A stretch of 10,112 nucleotides of DNA from Bacillota bacterium (GTDB taxonomy: Bacteria; Bacillota; Clostridia; Oscillospirales; Acutalibacteraceae). The stretch is taken from contig JAEZRH010000152.1 in the NCBI GenBank assembly GCA_023412845.1, positions 1 to 10,112 of the forward strand. Direction: 5' to 3'. Each line of letters opens with the position of its first letter. The stretch's first letter is position 1. Position numbers and translations under genes: made by a program. Positions 6,573 to 10,112 of the stretch are shown here, one piece after another. The notes below the pieces were generated by a model. It worked only from the letters and a program-made list of their open reading frames with translations, ran no database searches and had not been told where the DNA came from.

Positions 6573-7304
6573 ATGTTTCAGCTTACCGATATCACAAAAA
6601 AATTCGGGGATAAAACCATCCTTCATTCCGTGTCCCTTACGGTCGAATCCCATAAAACGACGGTCGTCATCGGGCCGTCGGGCTCCGGCAAAACGACGCT
6701 GCTTCGCTGCATGAACCTGCTGGAGCTGCCGGATTCCGGCACGCTCGACCTGGAGGGCATGAAGCTCTCCTTCGGCGGCGCGCCCGTCGCGCAGAAAGAA
6801 ATCCTCCGGTTCCGCCAGAGAACCGGCATGGTCTTTCAGGCTTTTAACCTGTTCCCGAACCGGACGGCGCTCGGAAACGTGATGGAGGGGCCGCTTACGG
6901 TTCTGAAAAAACCGAAGCAGGAAGCCCGTGAACTCGCTCTTTCCCTGCTGGAGAAAGTCGGTCTTCTCGAAAAACGGGATTTCTACCCCTCAGAGCTGTC
7001 CGGCGGCCAGCAGCAGCGCGTGGCCATCGCACGGGCGATGGCGATGAAACCGGAAGTCCTTCTGTTTGACGAACCGACCAGCGCCCTCGACCCGGAGCTT
7101 GAGGCGGAAGTGCTTGGCATCATCCGCGAGCTTTCGCGGGAAGATTATACGATCGTGATTGTGACGCATAAAATGTCTTTTGCCCGCGACGTCGGCGACC
7201 AGTTCGTGTTCGTGAGCGATGGCGAAATCCTGGAGCGCGGTTCCATGTCGGAACTTGACTCTTCGTCCAGTCCGAGAATCCGGCAGTTCCTTTCGATGCT
7301 TTAG
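6573..7304 (+). CDS. Polar amino-acid ABC importer ATPase (TcyC-like)
   Basis: This 243-residue cytoplasmic ATPase powers the importer. All motifs are present in order: Walker A GPSGSGKTT (34-42), Q-loop Q89 in MVFQAFNLF, signature LSGGQQQR (142-149), Walker B VLLFDE with catalytic E167, D-loop SALD (170-173) and switch H199 in IVTHKM. Length and the MEGPLTVLKKPKQEA segment are typical of the polar amino-acid uptake family (GlnQ, HisP, TcyC). The ATG begins directly after the permease stop codon with no spacer. A GGGGTGG stretch inside the permease end may serve as the binding site, so the two are translationally coupled. No good terminator follows immediately. Confidence 0.94.
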   Translation: MFQLTDITKKFGDKTILHSVSLTVESHKTTVVIGPSGSGKTTLLRCMNLLELPDSGTLDLEGMKLSFGGAPVAQKEILRFRQRTGMVFQAFNLFPNRTALGNVMEGPLTVLKKPKQEARELALSLLEKVGLLEKRDFYPSELSGGQQQRVAIARAMAMKPEVLLFDEPTSALDPELEAEVLGIIRELSREDYTIVIVTHKMSFARDVGDQFVFVSDGEILERGSMSELDSSSSPRIRQFLSML

Positions 7305-7696
7305 AAACGGGTTTCGATTCTGTCCCGAGGTAACGCATAAGAAGGACGCGCAGGCAGAAAAATAGGAAGCGCACCCCATTGTACGCTTCCCGGGAGGTTC
7401 CTGAGCCACGGCTCTTTCCCTCGCAACCGAAAGTATGGCCCGAAGCCGTTCCGCTTATGCGCCGAAATCAAAAATTTGGAAAAAGCGCCGGTGCATATTT
7501 CACGGCAAAGAACGCACCATAAGGCATGGGTACGGTTTTTGTACCCGATGAAGCAAGGATTTAATTCAGGATCGAGAGATGTCGGGTTTAAGACAGAGTT
7601 ATCGGTTCCAATTGCAGAAATGGAATTGGGGGATGGTTCCGTTGGACAACATTTTGATTTCTCCGTCCGATGACAATTAAACAACCAGCTTGAAAG
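7305..7696. other. Structured non-coding spacer between convergent operons
   Basis: About 390 bp without a credible gene; the open frames here lack binding sites and recognisable motifs. It holds many inverted repeats. CGCATAAG (7334-7341) is matched by CTTATGCG (7454-7461). GGAAGCG/CGCTTCC spans 7365-7390. GAGCC-GT-GGCTC lies near 7404-7415, and GGTGC/GCACC near 7490-7520. GGGTAC/GTACCC sits around a T-rich loop near 7528-7546, and CCAATT/AATTGG near 7608-7630. The half after 7480 is richer in A/T than the genes around it. It could be a decayed repeat element or an untranslated RNA; I do not recognise a known RNA family. Confidence 0.45.
7355..7390 (-). terminator. Terminator-like hairpin, minus-strand orientation
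   Basis: On the minus strand GGAAGCG (7390-7384) pairs with CGCTTCC (7371-7365) around a 12-nt loop and is followed by TATTTTTCTG (7364-7355). This has the form of an intrinsic terminator. It could catch transcripts from the export operon that pass the first hairpin, or end a small RNA made from the spacer. No clear promoter for such an RNA was seen. Confidence 0.5.
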
Positions 7697-7739
7697 GGCG
7701 GGAGGTTCCATTGGGAACCTCCCGCCTGTTCGTTATTTT
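7697..7739. terminator. Strong hairpin between convergent operons, probable terminator
   Basis: GGCGGGAGGTTCC (7697-7709) and GGAACCTCCCGCC (7714-7726) form a perfect 13-bp stem with an ATTG loop. It begins 12 nt past the stop of the export permease gene. The plus-strand tail TGTTCGTTATTTTC is moderately T-rich; the minus-strand tail CTTTCAAG is poorer. A bidirectional terminator is the simplest reading. Confidence 0.75.
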
Positions 7740-8905
7740 CATTCGGCGACGCGCCTTTTTTTCCCGATCACGAGGCCGAGCGCCAGAAAAGCGGCGGCGA
7801 ACCCCAGCTCCACAAGCATACAGTACAGGAAGGAAGAGAGGCTCGAAATGTTGACATGCGTCAGTTCCGAGATCCTGTTGGTAGCGGTAACGTACCAGTA
7901 TGCCGGGGTGAAGCTGGCGATCCGAAGGACCGTGTCGTTCAGGTATTTCTGCGGAATGAATACCCCGCCGATAAAGCACGGCCCGAGCGCGAACACATTC
8001 GCCGCGGCCGAGATGGAGTCCCTCCCCTTTACAAGGCTTCCGAGCAGAAAAGCGAACGCGCTTGCGCAGAGTAGAAGAGCAAACGAATTCAGAACCATTG
8101 CCGCGGAATTTGCCGTGAAAAAATCCTTCCTGCCGATCACCGCGCACGGGATCAGGAGGATCGCCCAGGCGGCAAGGGAAAACACGCAGCTTGCCAGAAT
8201 AAATTGAAGATTGTAGCGCATGGCCGAGAGAGGCGAGCAGAAGTTTCTGCGGCTCAGGTCGCGGTCGTTGTAAACCTCCATGACGTTTGCAATCCCGAAA
8301 ATCATGACCAAAGGCAAAACGTAGGCGAGGTAGATGAAGTAGAAGGACGTAAAGCCGACATTGCCGGCGGACGGCCCGGCGCCGCCCGCCGTTGAAACTT
8401 TCGCGCCTCGGGAAAGGTCCGAGCCCAGGCGGGCCACAAGGTCCTGCTGCGAGATGCCGGCGTCGTTCTTCAGGTATATCCGCGCGGTGTTCAGGTAGCG
8501 GTTGACCGCCAGATCGACGTAGGCGTTATAGACCGAATTCGGCAGCGTGATTTTTTCCACCCTTACGTCCTTGCCTTGCATGAATTGTTCGGTGAATCCC
8601 TTCGGGATGCGGACCACATAGGTCACGCTTTCAAAATATAGCGCGTCTTGGATCGCCTCCGGGTCGTCCTTGATTTTCACAAAATCTGCGCTCTTTGAAA
8701 GCTCTTTTTTCAGGCCGTCCACAAGAGGTGTGCTTTCGGCGGAGAAAAAGGCGACGCTCGCCTTCTGGTCAGCAAAGGAAGCCGCCTGCTGTTTGGTGCT
8801 GGCGAATGAGAACGTGATGGTGATCCCCAGAAAGACCGCGACGTAGATCATCATCATGGGGATATTTTTGCGGATGATCTTGAGCCCCAGCTTAAAGACT
8901 TGCAT
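7739..8905 (-). CDS. ABC-2 type transporter permease, second subunit
   Basis: The 388-residue membrane protein has the layout of ABC-2 permeases with a large external domain. One membrane segment is at about residues 16-36, a soluble domain covers 37-185, and five more segments lie near 186-208, 232-256, 268-292, 300-317 and 357-380. The GGVFIP and FTPAYWY stretches (313-318, 332-338) are typical of the family. It ends in a basic tail, GKKRRVAE. The start at 8905 has AGGAGG (8913-8918) 7 nt upstream and lies inside the end of the previous permease gene, a 14-bp overlap that implies coupled translation. It probably pairs with that permease as a heterodimer. Exported substrates in this family include drugs, peptides, sodium and lipids; nothing here decides between them. 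Confidence 0.87.
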   Translation of the reverse strand: MQVFKLGLKIIRKNIPMMMIYVAVFLGITITFSFASTKQQAASFADQKASVAFFSAESTPLVDGLKKELSKSADFVKIKDDPEAIQDALYFESVTYVVRIPKGFTEQFMQGKDVRVEKITLPNSVYNAYVDLAVNRYLNTARIYLKNDAGISQQDLVARLGSDLSRGAKVSTAGGAGPSAGNVGFTSFYFIYLAYVLPLVMIFGIANVMEVYNDRDLSRRNFCSPLSAMRYNLQFILASCVFSLAAWAILLIPCAVIGRKDFFTANSAAMVLNSFALLLCASAFAFLLGSLVKGRDSISAAANVFALGPCFIGGVFIPQKYLNDTVLRIASFTPAYWYVTATNRISELTHVNISSLSSFLYCMLVELGFAAAFLALGLVIGKKRRVAE

Positions 8906-10028
8906 ATTTCTGCCTCCTGATGATCAGGTAAGTGCCGACGCCGAAAAACAGGACGAATCCGCCGAGCAGGCACATGTCCAGCGTGTAGCGTCCGTAGCTG
9001 TCGAAGCAGTAAAGACAGTAGAACGCGTCCGCCAGAAGATTGACCGGGTTGAGATAGCCGAGAAGAGGCACATTCTGCTGGATGATGTATTTGATTCCCT
9101 CGTACATCATGCCCGAAAGCGCGCTGCCAAGCATCGACAGCCCGATCAGGATGCCGACCTTCATTCCTTCGCCGGATTTGACCGCAGCGCCGACGAAGGC
9201 GCCGAAAAAGATACCGTTGACCGTTCCGAGCAGCGCCGTCAGCACAATAAAGCCGGTTTTGCCGCCGAAACCGACGTTCAGCGCAAAACGCAGGAAAACA
9301 AGCAGGAGCAGAACCTCAGAGAAATCGACTGCGAAAGAGGCGGCGACTCCGGACAGGAATACTTTCATCTTGTGCACGGGGGCCGTGTTGATGCGCGCAG
9401 CCCGCTGCGAAAGATCGGCCTGGATATCCATGACCTCCTTGAGGCCCCAGAAGCTGCCGTACAGGCAGGCCATGGCGACAAGAGAGTAGAAATAGAGCGT
9501 GGTGCTGTCGGAGGCCCCGCCGCCTGAGGGGAGCGCTTTGGTGAAATCCTGCTGCGACTGCAGGCTTTCGGCAATACCGGCCGCAGCCGCCGGATTTTTC
9601 CCGATCAGATAGGAGGCGGCGGAATAAGTCTGCAGGTAACTGTCCGCAAAGCTTTTGAGGATGCTCTGCTCGTAGCCGCTTCCGCGCACGGTGACCCCGA
9701 CGGGATTGCCGGCCGTGAAATAGCCGTAGATTTTGTTTTCCTTCAGCAGTTCGCCGGCTTTTTCTCTCGTAGTTACGGTCAGGATGAAAAGGCGTCCGTT
9801 CCCCTCCGAAACGCCCTGCAGGGCCTGTCGGAACGATGCGTCCTTCCGGTACTGCGCGTCGTTGACCACGGCGGCGGGGATCGGGCGGAAATTGTCCGAG
9901 GTGTTCAGATTGGAAAAACCCATCTTAAAAAAGACGGACAGGATGATCGGGAAGAAGAGCGTCCAGAAGACGAGCCCCCGGTCGCGCAGCAGGCATTTGA
10001 GCCTCGCGGTGAAAATGTGTGCGAACAT
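8892..10028 (-). CDS. ABC-2 type transporter permease, first subunit
   Basis: The 378-residue protein has the same architecture as its neighbour: a membrane segment at about residues 19-36 (FWTLFFPIILSVFF), an external domain from 37 to 177, and further segments near 178-197, 226-248, 258-280, 290-308 and 350-370. NPVNLLADAFYCL (327-339) is a typical family motif before the last segment. The ATG at 10028 has a GGAGAG site about 6-8 nt upstream. It starts 14 bp after the ATPase stop codon and overlaps the next permease gene by 14 bp, so all three form one operon. The two permeases are similar in plan but clearly diverged in sequence, as expected for a heterodimeric exporter. Confidence 0.87.
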   Translation of the reverse strand: MFAHIFTARLKCLLRDRGLVFWTLFFPIILSVFFKMGFSNLNTSDNFRPIPAAVVNDAQYRKDASFRQALQGVSEGNGRLFILTVTTREKAGELLKENKIYGYFTAGNPVGVTVRGSGYEQSILKSFADSYLQTYSAASYLIGKNPAAAAGIAESLQSQQDFTKALPSGGGASDSTTLYFYSLVAMACLYGSFWGLKEVMDIQADLSQRAARINTAPVHKMKVFLSGVAASFAVDFSEVLLLLVFLRFALNVGFGGKTGFIVLTALLGTVNGIFFGAFVGAAVKSGEGMKVGILIGLSMLGSALSGMMYEGIKYIIQQNVPLLGYLNPVNLLADAFYCLYCFDSYGRYTLDMCLLGGFVLFFGVGTYLIIRRQKYASL

Positions 10029-10042
10029 GTTCTCTCTCCTTT

Positions 10043-10112
10043 TCAGTCGCGCAGTTCCTTGCCGGTGATCTCCAGAAAGACGTCGTTCAGCGTGGGCAGC
10101 TCGGAGTAGATG
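10043..10112 (-). CDS. ABC transporter ATPase, C-terminal end only
   Basis: Only the last 23 codons are in the window. Read on the minus strand they end in PTLNDVFLEITGKELRD and a TGA stop at 10043-10045. The PTLNDVFLEITG ending is typical of ATPases of ABC-2 exporters (DrrA/CcmA group), which fits the two permease genes that follow. The catalytic motifs lie beyond the window edge and cannot be checked. Confidence 0.8.
   Translation of the reverse strand, partial: IYSELPTLNDVFLEITGKELRD

Noticed and set aside
7476..7673. 65-codon plus-strand open frame in the spacer
   Set aside because: No ribosome binding site or motif was seen, and the region is dominated by inverted repeats.
7301..7711. 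136-codon minus-strand open frame across the spacer
   Set aside because: It has no binding site, runs through two terminator-like hairpins and shows no domain; at best it is part of a repeat.

Overview
The window looks like chromosomal DNA from a GC-rich, low-redundancy member of the Bacillota (Firmicutes), most likely class Clostridia and perhaps the Oscillospiraceae/Ruminococcaceae side. The evidence is AGGAGG-type ribosome binding sites before most genes, a T-box leader, near-consensus sigma-A promoters with TG-extended -10 boxes, a lipoprotein-anchored amino-acid binding protein, and a GC-rich coding sequence. The genus cannot be fixed from the sequence alone. No phage, insertion sequence, CRISPR array, tRNA or rRNA is visible.

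Region 1 (51-2327, minus strand) is a complete metE, cobalamin-independent methionine synthase. It is preceded by a leader of about 355 nt (2328-2682) that can be read as a methionine-specific T-box riboswitch. The leader has an AUG specifier, an antiterminator with a UGGUACC bulge, a competing intrinsic terminator, and a strong promoter (TTGACA-16-TATAAT) at 2689-2716. A tandem pair of palindromic 15-bp units lies between the terminator and the metE ribosome binding site.

Region 2 (2794-7304, plus strand) is divergent from metE. It begins with a promoter and an alpha/beta hydrolase of unknown substrate. A second promoter overlaps the hydrolase stop codon and drives a four-gene operon: a PLP enzyme of the cystathionine gamma-lyase/synthase family (closest by eye to MccB), a lipoprotein solute-binding protein, a permease and an ATPase. 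The last three form a polar amino-acid ABC importer of the cystine (Tcy) type. The two promoters share an A/T-rich CATATA motif at nearly the same place just after the -10 box, which suggests common regulation. Together these genes plausibly import cystine/cysteine, interconvert cysteine and homocysteine, and finish methionine synthesis.

Region 3 (7305-7738) holds no convincing gene but is rich in inverted repeats, with two terminator-like hairpins. Region 4 (7739-10112, minus strand) converges on it. It is an ABC-2 type export operon with the last 23 codons of an ATPase gene at the window edge followed by two membrane permeases whose genes overlap by 14 bp. Its substrate cannot be told from the sequence.

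I found no clearly undescribed system. The parts most worth a second look are the metE leader with its tandem hairpins, the shared promoter motif, and the structured spacer 7305-7696.
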